64,000 nt of DNA, from assembly GCF_010731815.2 (NCBI RefSeq), contig NZ_AP022593.1, forward strand, positions 2,852,001 through 2,916,000. Reading direction: 5' to 3'. A program made the position numbers and the translations under genes. The notes under the pieces are model-generated. The model made no database searches. It saw only the letters and a program-made list of their open reading frames with translations, and was not told the origin of the DNA. The DNA comes from Mycolicibacterium arabiense. GTDB lineage: Bacteria > Actinomycetota > Actinomycetes > Mycobacteriales > Mycobacteriaceae. Of the stretch, positions 8,382 to 16,543 are shown piece after piece (the first letter of the stretch is position 1; the number at the start of each line of letters is the position of its first letter).

Positions 8382-10900
8382 GCACCCATCCGGGCGGCCA
8401 GGTACGGCGCCGTCCGACTGCCGGTAGCGCGCGCCACCTCTGCGGGCGTCCCCGCGGCGACCACCCGGCCACCGGCGTCGCCGGCACCCGGCCCCAGGTC
8501 GATCACCCAGTCGGTGCCCGCCACCACCCGCATGTCGTGTTCGGCGACGACGACGGTGTTGCCCGCGTCGACGAGCCGGTGCAGCTGCCGGTCCAGCAGG
8601 TCGACGTCGGCGGGATGCAGTCCGGTCGTCGGCTCGTCGAGCACGTAGAGCGTGTGCCCGCGCCTGGGCCGTTGCAGCTCAGTCGCCAGCTTGATCCGCT
8701 GCGCCTCGCCGCCGGAGAGTTCGGTCGCGGGCTGCCCCAACCGCAGGTAGCCCAGGCCGACCTCCTGGAGGGCGCGCAAGCTGCGCGCGGCGGCGGGCAG
8801 GTCGGCGAGGAACGGGGTGGCCTCGTCGACGGTCATCGCGAGGACGTCGGCGACCGTGTGGTCGCGATACCGGATCTTCAGGGTGTCCTCGTTGTACCGG
8901 GCGCCGTGACACGTCGGGCACACCCCGTAGGTGCCGGGCAGGAACAGCAGTTCGACGGAGACGAAGCCCTCGCCCTGACACGTCGGGCACCGCCCCTGGG
9001 CCACGTTGAACGAGAACCGGCCCGCGCTCCACTTGCGCCGACGCGCCGCCGGCGTCTCGGCGAACGCCTTGCGCACGGCGTCGAAGAGCCCGGTGTACGT
9101 GGCCAGGGTCGAGCGCGGCGTGCGGCCGATCGGCTTCTGATCGACGGCGACCAGCCTGCCGATGAGGTCGACGCCCTCGGCGCTCACCCCGATGCTCGCG
9201 TCGTGGTCCAAGTCGACGATCTCCGCATCGCCGTCACCGCCATCGGCCTCCGGCTCGGTGGTCTCACCGCCCAGCGCGCGGGTGACGACGTCGCCGAGCA
9301 CCTTGTAGACGAGCGTCGACTTCCCCGAACCGGACACACCCGTCACCGCGGTGTACGTCCCCAGCGGGATGTCGACGGCGAGGTCGCGCAGGTTGTGAAA
9401 GTCGATGCCACGCAACTGCAATCGACCCACCGGCGTGCGCGGCGCGCGGGCTTCGGGTGCCGCCCGGTCGAACAAGTAGTCGCGCGTCACCGAGGCAGGC
9501 ACGTCGGCCAGCCCGGGCACCGGACCGCTGTAGAGCACCTCGCCGCCCAGTTCGCCGGCGCCAGGTCCGACGTCGACGATCCAGTCCGCGCGCCGCACCA
9601 CGTCCATGTCGTGTTCGACCACGAACAGCGAGTTGCCCGCGCGCCGCAGCCGGTCGAGGACGTCGAGCAGCGGTTCGGCGTCGGCAGGGTGCAGCCCCGC
9701 CGACGGCTCGTCGAGCACGTACAGGACGCCGAACAGCCCGGCGCGCAGCTGGGTCGCGAGCCGCAGCCGCTGCAGCTCCCCCGGCGACACCGTCGGCGTG
9801 CGTCGATTCAGCGCGAGGTACCCCAGCCCGAGGTCGAGCAGCACCTGGATGCGGGCCACCAGATCGGCCGCGATCATCGTGGCCACCTCGGTGCCTTCGC
9901 CCGACTCCGTCGACTCGTAGGCGGCCTCGAAGTCGGTGCGCTCGGCGGCGGGCCGCAGGACGTCGGCGAGTTCGGTCAGCGGCAGCGTCACCAGCTGGGC
10001 GATGTTGCGGCCGGCGAAGGTGACGGCGAGCGCCTCTGGCCGCAGACCAGAGCCGTTGCACACCGGGCAGTCGATGCTGTCGACGTACTTGAGCACCCGT
10101 CGGCGCATCATCGCGCTCTGCGAGTTGGCCAGCGTGTGCCGCACGTGCCGCTCGGCGCTGGAGAAGGTGCCGTTGTAGGTGTAGTCGGCGATGACGTTGT
10201 GGCGGTGGGGATGGATCTCGACGGTGGGCTGCTCGTCGGTGAACAGGATCCAGTTGCGTGCCTTCTTCGGCAGCCGATGCCACGGCTTGTCGATGTCGTA
10301 GCCGAGCGTGATCAGGATGTCGCGCAGGTTCTGGCCCTGCCAGGCGCCGGGCCACGCGGCCACGGCGCCCTCGCGGATCGTCAGCGACGGGTCGGGCACC
10401 AGCGTCTCCTCGGTGACCCGGTGGATCCGGCCGAGGCCGTGGCATTCCGGGCACGCGCCGATCGCGGTGTTCGGGGAGAACGAGTCGGAGTCCAGGCGCT
10501 CGGTGAAGCCCTTGGGGAACGTGCCTGCCCGCGAATACAGCATCCGCAGCAGGTTCGACAGCGTCGTGACCGTGCCGACCGTCGACCGCGACGTGGCCGA
10601 GCCGCGGCGCTGCTGCAGCGCCACGGCGGGCGGTAGGCCGGTGATGTCGTCGACCTTGGGCGCGCCGGCCGGAAGGAGCAGTCGCCGGGCGTACGGGGCC
10701 ACCGATTCGAAGTAGCGTCGCTGCGCCTCGGCGTAGATGGTGCCGAAGGCCAGCGACGACTTGCCCGACCCCGAGATGCCGGTGAACGCGACCAGCGCGT
10801 CGCGCGGCGCGGCGACGTCGACGCCACGTAGGTTGTGTACGCGGGAGCCGAGCACCCGCACGTACGGGTCGTGCTCGACGTCGTTCTCGGGGCGGTCCAT
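8363..10900 (-). CDS. UvrA-like ABC ATPase (class II, UvrA2 type)
   Basis: An 845-residue UvrA homologue with two ABC modules: Walker A GISGSGKS at residues 41-48 and GVSGSGKS near residue 520, each with a UvrA-type signature. Zinc-binding CxxC pairs occur in CPECHG, CPVCNG and CPTCQG/CPTCHG. After LLRMLYSRAG the chain runs directly into FSPNTAIGACPECHG, so the UvrB-binding domain of canonical UvrA is missing. That defines class II UvrA, linked elsewhere to tolerance of DNA-binding drugs rather than standard excision repair. ATG 10900 starts the homologous region; in-frame upstream starts at 10939 and 11035 add a non-conserved tail. A CACAAT box ends 7 nt before the start. Confidence 0.92.
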   Translation of the reverse strand: MDRPENDVEHDPYVRVLGSRVHNLRGVDVAAPRDALVAFTGISGSGKSSLAFGTIYAEAQRRYFESVAPYARRLLLPAGAPKVDDITGLPPAVALQQRRGSATSRSTVGTVTTLSNLLRMLYSRAGTFPKGFTERLDSDSFSPNTAIGACPECHGLGRIHRVTEETLVPDPSLTIREGAVAAWPGAWQGQNLRDILITLGYDIDKPWHRLPKKARNWILFTDEQPTVEIHPHRHNVIADYTYNGTFSSAERHVRHTLANSQSAMMRRRVLKYVDSIDCPVCNGSGLRPEALAVTFAGRNIAQLVTLPLTELADVLRPAAERTDFEAAYESTESGEGTEVATMIAADLVARIQVLLDLGLGYLALNRRTPTVSPGELQRLRLATQLRAGLFGVLYVLDEPSAGLHPADAEPLLDVLDRLRRAGNSLFVVEHDMDVVRRADWIVDVGPGAGELGGEVLYSGPVPGLADVPASVTRDYLFDRAAPEARAPRTPVGRLQLRGIDFHNLRDLAVDIPLGTYTAVTGVSGSGKSTLVYKVLGDVVTRALGGETTEPEADGGDGDAEIVDLDHDASIGVSAEGVDLIGRLVAVDQKPIGRTPRSTLATYTGLFDAVRKAFAETPAARRRKWSAGRFSFNVAQGRCPTCQGEGFVSVELLFLPGTYGVCPTCHGARYNEDTLKIRYRDHTVADVLAMTVDEATPFLADLPAAARSLRALQEVGLGYLRLGQPATELSGGEAQRIKLATELQRPRRGHTLYVLDEPTTGLHPADVDLLDRQLHRLVDAGNTVVVAEHDMRVVAGTDWVIDLGPGAGDAGGRVVAAGTPAEVARATGSRTAPYLAARMGAYSSTK

Positions 10901-11087
10901 CCCATCATTGTGGGCCTCGACCGCGGGTCCGGGCGCCATCTTCGTTTGCTCTAAATCACTGCGTCGCGTGCCGGGTGGCCGTGGCGTGGCCGCGTCCGGC
11001 GGCGACCATGTACCGTCGTCCGGAGTGTCCGACACGCTCGCACTCGAGACACGCCGTATGGAGATGCGCGGACGGAACCCATTGCCC

Positions 11088-11114
11088 TAGAGTGGCCTTC
11101 GACCAGATAGGAGT
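11088..11114 (+). promoter_or_regulatory. Helicase -10 box and ribosome binding site
   Basis: TAGAGT (11088-11093) is a good mycobacterial -10 and predicts a start near 11100. AGGAG (11110-11114) then sits 6 nt before the GTG at 11121, giving a short conventional leader. No clear -35 was seen. Confidence 0.5.
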
Positions 11115-11120
11115 CTTCGG

Positions 11121-12854
11121 GTGCGGGCTTATGCAGCGCCCAGCACCCAGGCTTTGCGGGGCTGGCAGCGTCGGGCGTTGGTGAAGTACTTGACGGCTGC
11201 TCCCCGCGATTTCCTCGCCGTCGCAACCCCCGGATCGGGCAAGACGACGTTTGCGCTCCGCATCGCAGGCGAGCTGTTGTCCGAGGGTGTCGTCGAGCGC
11301 GTCACCGTCGTCGTGCCGACCGAGCACCTCAAGATCCAGTGGGCCCAGGCCGCGCAGCGCATCGGTCTGGCGCTCGACCCGAAGTTCAGTAACTCGTCGG
11401 CGCAGAACTCCGACGAGTACCACGGCGTCGTCGTCACCTACGCACAGGTGGCCAGCCATCCGGGGCGTCACCGGGTGCGCACCGAGAACCGCAAGACGCT
11501 GGTGATCTTCGACGAGATCCACCACGGCGGCGACGCGAAGAGCTGGGGCGAGGCGATCCGCGAGGCGTTCGACGACGCCACCCGCCGGCTGTCGCTGACC
11601 GGTACGCCCTTCCGCAGCGACGACAGCCCCATTCCGTTCGTCAACTACGAACTGGGCCCCGACGGCCTCAAGCACTCCCAGGCCGACCACGTATACGGCT
11701 ACTCCGACGCCCTCGCCGACGGCGTCGTGCGGCCGGTGGTGTTCCTGGCCTACTCGGGCGAGTCGCGCTGGCGGGATAGTGCGGGCGAGGAACACGCGGC
11801 CCGCCTCGGCGAGCCCCTCACCGCCGAGCAGACCGCTCGGGCCTGGAAGACCGCGCTGAACCCGGTCGGCGAGTGGATGCCCGCGGTGATTGCGGCGGCC
11901 GACCGGCGGTTGCAGCAGAAGCGTCAGCACGTGCCGGATGCGGGCGGCATGATCATCGCCTCCGATCAGACGGCTGCGCGCGCCTACGCGAAGCTGCTGA
12001 CCGAGATCACCGGCGAGGCGCCGACCGTCGTGCTGTCCGACGACCCGGGCTCCTCGGACCGCATCTCGCAGTTCTCGGCGGGGACCAGTCGCTGGCTCGT
12101 AGCCGTACGCATGGTGTCCGAGGGCGTCGACGTGCCCCGGCTGTCCGTCGGGGTGTACGCGACGAGCGCGTCGACGCCGCTGTTCTTCGCCCAGGCGATC
12201 GGCCGGTTCGTGCGGTCGCGTCGCGCAGGCGAGACGGCGAGCATCTTCCTTCCGTCGGTGCCCAACCTGCTGCTGCTGGCCAGCCAGATGGAGGCGCAGC
12301 GCAACCACGTGCTGGGCAAGCCGCACCGCGAGTCCCAGGGCGACGAGTGGGACGACGAGGCCCTCGAGGACGCCAACAAGACCAAGGACGAAGCCAGCGA
12401 CATGGATCGCGGCTACGAGATGCTGGGCGCCGACGCCGAACTCGACCAGGTGATCTTCGACGGTTCGTCGTTCGGCACGGCCACCCCGGCCGGCAGCGAG
12501 GAGGAGGCCGACTACCTCGGCATCCCCGGACTGCTCGACGCCACGCAGATGCGAGACCTGTTGTCGCGCAGGCAGGAAGAGCAGCTGGGTCGCCGGAGCC
12601 GTGTGGCTGCAGGCGAGAGCGCGGCGGGCGAGGGCCAGACGGCGGTCGCGACGCCGACGACCACGCACGGGCAGCTGCGCGACCTGCGCCGCGAACTCAA
12701 CGCACTGGTGACGCTCGCACACCACCGCACCGGCAAGCCGCACGGCTGGATCCACAACGAGCTGCGGCGCATCTGCGGCGGACCCGTTGTGGCGGCGGCG
12801 AACTCGGAGCAGATCGCCGCGCGCATCGAAGCGGTCCGCACGCTGCGGGGGTAG
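11121..12854 (+). CDS. Superfamily 2 DEAD/DEAH-box helicase
   Basis: A 577-residue ATP-dependent helicase or translocase. Motifs in order are Q-like GWQRRAL (14-20), Walker A TPGSGKTT (36-43), motif II DEIHH (131-135), motif III LTGTPF (159-164), motif V SEGVDVP and motif VI QAIGRFVRSRR. This resembles the UvsW/XPB/type III restriction-helicase branch of SF2. The last 150 residues are charged, with a putative accessory domain (QLRDLRRELNALV). No methylase or nuclease partner is adjacent, so a restriction role is not supported, and DNA repair is more likely. It is divergent from the UvrA2-like gene, 220 bp away. The start is GTG 11121 with AGGAG. Confidence 0.88.
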   Translation: MRAYAAPSTQALRGWQRRALVKYLTAAPRDFLAVATPGSGKTTFALRIAGELLSEGVVERVTVVVPTEHLKIQWAQAAQRIGLALDPKFSNSSAQNSDEYHGVVVTYAQVASHPGRHRVRTENRKTLVIFDEIHHGGDAKSWGEAIREAFDDATRRLSLTGTPFRSDDSPIPFVNYELGPDGLKHSQADHVYGYSDALADGVVRPVVFLAYSGESRWRDSAGEEHAARLGEPLTAEQTARAWKTALNPVGEWMPAVIAAADRRLQQKRQHVPDAGGMIIASDQTAARAYAKLLTEITGEAPTVVLSDDPGSSDRISQFSAGTSRWLVAVRMVSEGVDVPRLSVGVYATSASTPLFFAQAIGRFVRSRRAGETASIFLPSVPNLLLLASQMEAQRNHVLGKPHRESQGDEWDDEALEDANKTKDEASDMDRGYEMLGADAELDQVIFDGSSFGTATPAGSEEEADYLGIPGLLDATQMRDLLSRRQEEQLGRRSRVAAGESAAGEGQTAVATPTTTHGQLRDLRRELNALVTLAHHRTGKPHGWIHNELRRICGGPVVAAANSEQIAARIEAVRTLRG

Positions 12855-12877
12855 GCGTCGGGTTCGGCGCCCCCGTC

Positions 12878-12940
12878 GCCGAGCGTGGGCCCTATGCACG
12901 TATTTCGCCGTTCTCGCGTACACAACCCCCACACTCGCGC
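12878..12940. repeat. 63-bp dyad repeat, copy 1
   Basis: This copy matches the one at 12962-13024 at 61 of 63 positions, with an 84-bp period. Its ends are inverted (GCCGAGCGTGGG and CCCACACTCGCGC) and an inner TGCACG/CGTACA pair gives a two-tier stem. It lies between two convergent genes, where a bidirectional terminator or a dispersed palindromic element is likely. Confidence 0.85.
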
Positions 12941-12961
12941 ACAACCCCTCGCCGCCGCGCC

Positions 12962-13024
12962 GCCGAGCGTGGGCCCTATGCACGCATTTCGCCGTTCTCG
13001 CGTGCACAACCCCCACACTCGCGC
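12962..13024. repeat. 63-bp dyad repeat, copy 2
   Basis: The second copy differs from the first at two positions. Here the inner arms TGCACGC and GCGTGCA are perfectly complementary, whereas copy 1 has a wobble and a mismatch. It ends one base before the stop codon of the convergent DUF559 gene. Confidence 0.85.
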
Positions 13025-13025
13025 C

Positions 13026-13859
13026 TCACACCGGGCATCCTCTGGCCCGCAGCTTCTCCCGGACCCGCGCGACGATCAGATCGGGCCGCGCCATCATGTC
13101 GGCGCTGACTCGCACCACCACCCAGCCCGCTGCCTCCAGCAGCGCGATCCGCTCGATGTCCCACGACCGCTGACGCGCGTCCATCCAATGCTGCACACCG
13201 TCGTATTCGACGGCCACCTTCCATTCGCGCCAGCCCATGTCGACGCGGACGTGCAACTCGGGAAACCGGATCTGCGTCTCGGGACGTGGCAGTCCACCGG
13301 CTACCAGCAGCAGCCGCAGCCTGGTCTCCTGCGGCGACTCTGCCCCGCCGTCGACATTCGGCAGCACGGTGCGCAGCGATGCCACACCGCGGACACCGGA
13401 GTGGGCATCGGCCACCGCCGATACCTCGCGGTGCTTCAACCCAGTGGCGTTGAACAGTGCGTCGAGTATCGGAATGGCCTGCGCCGCAGGTTTTGTCCGT
13501 CCGATGTCGAACGCGGTCCGTGCCGCCGTGGTGACGTCGACGCCCCCGACCACGCATAGTTCGTCGACGCCGAGGGTCCACGAGTGGACGACGAGCCCGG
13601 ATGCTGCGTGCCGATCGGAACGTACGATCTCGGCCGGCGCGGACCCGTCGAGCCACTTGGTTCCGTGGACCGCCGCAGCCGAGACGCCGGCCAGCGTGGC
13701 GCCCGTCGCCAGCCACGCGGCGCGCGCCCGGATGAGTGCCGTCAGCTCGACGTCACGGTGGAGATAGACGCCCCGGTAGATCGCCTGGTGCTCCCGGGCG
13801 AGGCCGCGTCGGGTGAGTTCGCCGCGCCGTATCGCGGCGCTGCCGATGAAGGGTTGCAT
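13026..13859 (-). CDS. DUF559 / Vsr-like nuclease-fold protein with AbiEi-type N-terminus
   Basis: A 277-residue protein. The N-terminal half (RRGELTRRGLAREHQAIYRGVYL) looks like the winged-helix module seen in type IV AbiEi antitoxin-like proteins. The C-terminal 110 residues form a DUF559 domain related to very-short-patch-repair endonucleases: ESPQETRLR, then RVDMGW, EYDGVQHW and WDIERIALLEAAGW. The acidic residues of the PD-(D/E)xK-like centre appear intact. Many paralogues occur in mycobacterial genomes, and their role is unknown. No toxin gene is next to it, so it is probably not half of a toxin-antitoxin pair here. Confidence 0.8.
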   Translation of the reverse strand: MQPFIGSAAIRRGELTRRGLAREHQAIYRGVYLHRDVELTALIRARAAWLATGATLAGVSAAAVHGTKWLDGSAPAEIVRSDRHAASGLVVHSWTLGVDELCVVGGVDVTTAARTAFDIGRTKPAAQAIPILDALFNATGLKHREVSAVADAHSGVRGVASLRTVLPNVDGGAESPQETRLRLLLVAGGLPRPETQIRFPELHVRVDMGWREWKVAVEYDGVQHWMDARQRSWDIERIALLEAAGWVVVRVSADMMARPDLIVARVREKLRARGCPV

Positions 13860-13887
13860 GCCGAGAACGGTCGCCTCGACCGCCGAC

Positions 13888-13943
13888 GAACGTGGGCCTC
13901 GAGCACGCTCTCAAGGCTCGGCCTGTGCATAAGCCCCACACTG
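13888..13943. repeat. Diverged relative of the 63-bp dyad repeat
   Basis: GAACGTGGGCC at the left and GTGCATAAGCCCCACACT at the right repeat the end pattern of the two copies at 12878-13024 (CGTGGGCC ... CCCCACACT), with a different middle. It lies between two minus-strand genes, about 30 bp upstream of the DUF559 start. The resemblance is by eye and partial. Confidence 0.5.
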
Positions 13944-13955
13944 GGGATGGAAGCG

Positions 13956-14429
13956 TCAGCGCCCTTCGGCCAGCTTGGCCAGATTCGCGAGCGAGTTCTC
14001 CACGTGCGACACCGCGAACGGCGGGAACTCGATGTGCTCCCGCGTCTCCGAGGGAACACCCGACCAGTCGTACGTCATGGTCACCTGGGTCCCGTCGCCG
14101 ACCGGCTCGAGGTCGTAGCGCCAGGTCCATCCGCCGTACTTGATCTCGCCATCGGGCCCCTCCTGACCGGGTTCCCAGGCGATGGTCGTGGACGGCTCGA
14201 AGGCGAAGACGCGGTTGGCCATCTCGTAGTGGCCTTCGGGCAGGTTGTCGTGATACATCGCGATGCGGAAGATCTGGTCTTTCTCCTGCAACGGCTTTCC
14301 GTCGAGCGACTCCCGCACCCACCCGGTGCCGTCGATGGCTGCGTGATTGGCGGGCTCGGCCAGCACCTCGAAGACGGCCTGGACGGGAGCGTTGACGATG
14401 CGGGTCGTGATCAAGGTATCCGTGGTCAT
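13956..14429 (-). CDS. SRPBCC-family (START/polyketide-cyclase-like) protein
   Basis: A 157-residue helix-grip protein. The start TTRIVNAPVQAVFEVLAEP is the typical first strand and helix, the central WTWRYDLEP strand follows, and the C-terminal long helix (SHVENSLANLAKLAEG) closes a hydrophobic ligand cavity. Such proteins bind or convert lipids, polyketides or other hydrophobic compounds. No catalytic residue can be named. A second family member (25681-26130) shares TYDWS and LAGLAEGG-like features, suggesting paralogy. ATG 14429 is chosen over upstream in-frame codons because it gives the exact domain start. Confidence 0.85.
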   Translation of the reverse strand: MTTDTLITTRIVNAPVQAVFEVLAEPANHAAIDGTGWVRESLDGKPLQEKDQIFRIAMYHDNLPEGHYEMANRVFAFEPSTTIAWEPGQEGPDGEIKYGGWTWRYDLEPVGDGTQVTMTYDWSGVPSETREHIEFPPFAVSHVENSLANLAKLAEGR

Positions 14430-14502
14430 ACGCGTACCGACTGACGAACCGCGCGGAACTAATCGGTTGCCGCACCGCCGCACTGGCCCTACCGTCGGCC
14501 GC

Positions 14503-15231
14503 ATGGCCGCCGACTCACCCACGATCCTCGCGACCAGCGGCGGGGTCGGGCCGGGGCGGCGCACCAGGATGGCGTTCACCGCGCTCACCGAGTACGCCAT
14601 CGAGCTGTCCGGAACGAGTGGGCGGGCGCCACGGGTCTGCCTGCTCGCGACCGCCATGGGCGACGACCGCGCGACGTTGCACCACCTCACCGAGGCGGCC
14701 GAACAGCGGGGGTTCGCGACGTCGCACCTCGTCCTGTTCCCGATGCCGAACGTCGACGACGTCACAGCTCATCTGCTCGAGCACGACGTGGTGTGGGTGT
14801 TCGGCGGCAGTGTGGCCGGGCTGCTCGCGATGTGGCGACTGCACGGCGTCGACGACGCGATGCGCACCGCGTGGGAGGCCGGCGTCGTGCTCACCGGCGT
14901 CTCGGCAGGCTCCATCTGCTGGCATGCCGGGGGCACCACCGACTCGTTCGGCCCGGAGCTGCGTCCGGTGACCGACGGCCTGGGCCTGGTGCCGTTCTCC
15001 AACGGGGTGCACTACGACACCGAGGAGCGACGCCGGCCGCTGTTCCAACGCTTGATCGGCGACGGCACGCTTCCCGCCGGCTACGCGACCGACGACGGTG
15101 TGGGCGTCGTCTACCGCGGCACGGGTTTCGTCGAGGCCGTCGGCGAAACCGATGGCGCCGCAGCCTACTTCGTGGAGAAGGTCGGCGACGCCGTCCTCGA
15201 GACCCGGCTCGACACCCGCCGGTTGCCGTGA
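14503..15231 (+). CDS. Peptidase E-like protein (S51 serine peptidase family)
   Basis: A 242-residue class I glutaminase-like fold protein. TGVSAGSICW carries the nucleophile Ser134 in the G-x-S-A-G elbow, preceded by VVWVFGGSVAGL, the oxyanion-side loop of this family. Peptidase E cleaves Asp-X dipeptides; cyanophycinase is a relative, but its substrate would not be expected here. ATG 14503 lies 8 nt after TACCGT (14490-14495), a leaderless promoter arrangement, which rules out the longer in-frame extension back to 14347. The stop shares an A with the start of the acetyltransferase gene (TGATG), so the two are translationally coupled. Confidence 0.85.
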   Translation: MAADSPTILATSGGVGPGRRTRMAFTALTEYAIELSGTSGRAPRVCLLATAMGDDRATLHHLTEAAEQRGFATSHLVLFPMPNVDDVTAHLLEHDVVWVFGGSVAGLLAMWRLHGVDDAMRTAWEAGVVLTGVSAGSICWHAGGTTDSFGPELRPVTDGLGLVPFSNGVHYDTEERRRPLFQRLIGDGTLPAGYATDDGVGVVYRGTGFVEAVGETDGAAAYFVEKVGDAVLETRLDTRRLP

Positions 15232-15692
15232 TGCCGAGAATCGACTTGCGCCAGGTCGATGCCGCTGACCACGAGTTCCTGTTCGAGCTGCACCGCGCCT
15301 CGCTGGGCCCCTACGTCGACGAGGTGTGGGGGTGGCGGGACGACGAGCAACGGGCTCACCTGGCCAAGAACCTCGACCTCGACCGCGCCCGGATCGTCAT
15401 GGTCGATGGCGTCGACGCCGGCAGGCTCGACCTCGAGGAGTCCGACGATCGAGTCTTCATCGCGCTGCTCGAACTACTGCCCAGCCACCAGGGTCGGGGC
15501 ATCGGGACCGCAATCATTGGTGACATCCTGGTCCGCGCTCGACGCCATTCGAAGGCGGTGACCCTGCGCGTACTCGAGGTCAATCACCGCGCACGCGCGC
15601 TATACAAGCGGCTCGGTTTCGTCGAGACACATCGCGACGGCGCCCATCCGGAGGTGCGCATAGCGATGACCGCGAACCCGCCGTCCCTATAA
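15231..15692 (+). CDS. GNAT-family N-acetyltransferase
   Basis: A 153-residue acetyl-CoA-dependent transferase. Motif A is LLELLPSHQGRGIGTAIIGD with the Q-x-x-G-x-G/A pyrophosphate loop (QGRGIG). Motif B follows as LRVLEVNHRARALYKRLGF, the usual NxRAxxLYxxxGF. The substrate is unknown. It begins on the TGATG overlap with peptidase E, which may mean the acetylated substrate is a peptide or amino acid, but this is only an inference. It overlaps the convergent HAD gene by 6 bp. Confidence 0.88.
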   Translation: MPRIDLRQVDAADHEFLFELHRASLGPYVDEVWGWRDDEQRAHLAKNLDLDRARIVMVDGVDAGRLDLEESDDRVFIALLELLPSHQGRGIGTAIIGDILVRARRHSKAVTLRVLEVNHRARALYKRLGFVETHRDGAHPEVRIAMTANPPSL

Positions 15693-16499
15693 CCCAAGCA
15701 ACTCGGGCAGGTCGGCGATCGAGTCGATGACGTGGTTGGGCTGCATCGCGAATTCATCTGCCGCCCAACGGTCCAACGTGTCCTGGCGGAACTTGCCGGT
15801 GCGCACCAGCACGCCCGTCATCCCGACGACCTGCCCGGCCAGCACGTCGTTGTTGAGGTCGTCGCCCACCATGTACATCTCCTCGGGATCGACCCCCAGG
15901 CGGTTCGCCGACGCCAGGAAGCCCTCGGGCGCAGGCTTGCCCACAGCGACCGCCTTGCGGCCGCAGGTCTCCTCCATGCCGAGCAGGTACATGCCGGTGT
16001 CGATCCGCAGTCCCGCGGCGGTGTTCCACGCCGTGCTGCGATGCATGGCGACCACCGGAATCCCCTGCGCCATCCAGTCGTAGACCCGGCTGAGCGTCAC
16101 GTGGTCGTACTCCGGCCCCGCACCGCCGAGCAGCACGACGTCCGGGGTCTCGGGTTCTGCGTCCCCGACGTCGTGGGAGTAGACGACGTCGATGCCGGGC
16201 ATGTCCTCGCCGATCTCGCCACTGTTGACCAGGAAGCACCTGGCCCCGGGATAGCGGTCGCGGACGTAGTCGGCGGTCAGCACGGCCGCGGTGATGACCT
16301 CGTCGGCGGTGACGTCCATGCCCGCCTCGGCGAGCAACTTCGCGATCTGCACGCGGGTGCGAGTGGTGGTGTTGGTGAGGTACGAGCGCGCGATCTGATG
16401 GTCCGCCAAGGTCCGCAAAGTCTCCCCGGCGCCCGGGATCGGCTCCCACGAAGTCACCAGGACGCCATCGATGTCGAACAGCACACCACCGATAGCCAT
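15687..16499 (-). CDS. HAD-IIA family phosphatase (NagD/PGP-like)
   Basis: A 270-residue Mg2+-dependent phosphohydrolase. Motif I is FDIDGVLV near residue 9 (nucleophile Asp and general acid Asp), motif II is YLTNTT, motif III Lys is in VGKPAPEGF, and motif IV is VGDDLNNDV. The C2-type cap between motifs II and III is the HAD-IIA mark, as in NagD, 4-nitrophenylphosphatase and phosphoglycolate phosphatase. The substrate is unresolved. ATG 16499 lies 7 nt after TACCTT (16506-16511 on the minus strand), so a leaderless mRNA is expected and the longer upstream frame is excluded. Confidence 0.9.
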   Translation of the reverse strand: MAIGGVLFDIDGVLVTSWEPIPGAGETLRTLADHQIARSYLTNTTTRTRVQIAKLLAEAGMDVTADEVITAAVLTADYVRDRYPGARCFLVNSGEIGEDMPGIDVVYSHDVGDAEPETPDVVLLGGAGPEYDHVTLSRVYDWMAQGIPVVAMHRSTAWNTAAGLRIDTGMYLLGMEETCGRKAVAVGKPAPEGFLASANRLGVDPEEMYMVGDDLNNDVLAGQVVGMTGVLVRTGKFRQDTLDRWAADEFAMQPNHVIDSIADLPELLGL

Positions 16500-16543
16500 G
16501 GTGCCAAGGTAAACGGCAGCGGCCTGTGCGCAACTCGTACCCG

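Noticed and set aside
11025..11035. GTGTC-C-GACAC as an SOS (LexA) box for the UvrA2/helicase pair
   Set aside because: It does not match the mycobacterial TCGAAC-N4-GTTCGA LexA consensus.
10956..13016. A 686-codon open frame opposite the helicase
   Set aside because: It mirrors helicase codons and dyad repeats, contains no recognisable domain, and the helicase motifs on the other strand are complete.
12878..13024. CRISPR-like direct repeats
   Set aside because: Only two copies of 63 bp with a 21-bp gap and internal palindromes; no cas genes or further repeats.
13026..13859. AbiEi-type antitoxin of a type IV toxin-antitoxin pair
   Set aside because: No AbiEii-like nucleotidyltransferase gene is adjacent, and the C-terminus is a DUF559 nuclease-like domain.
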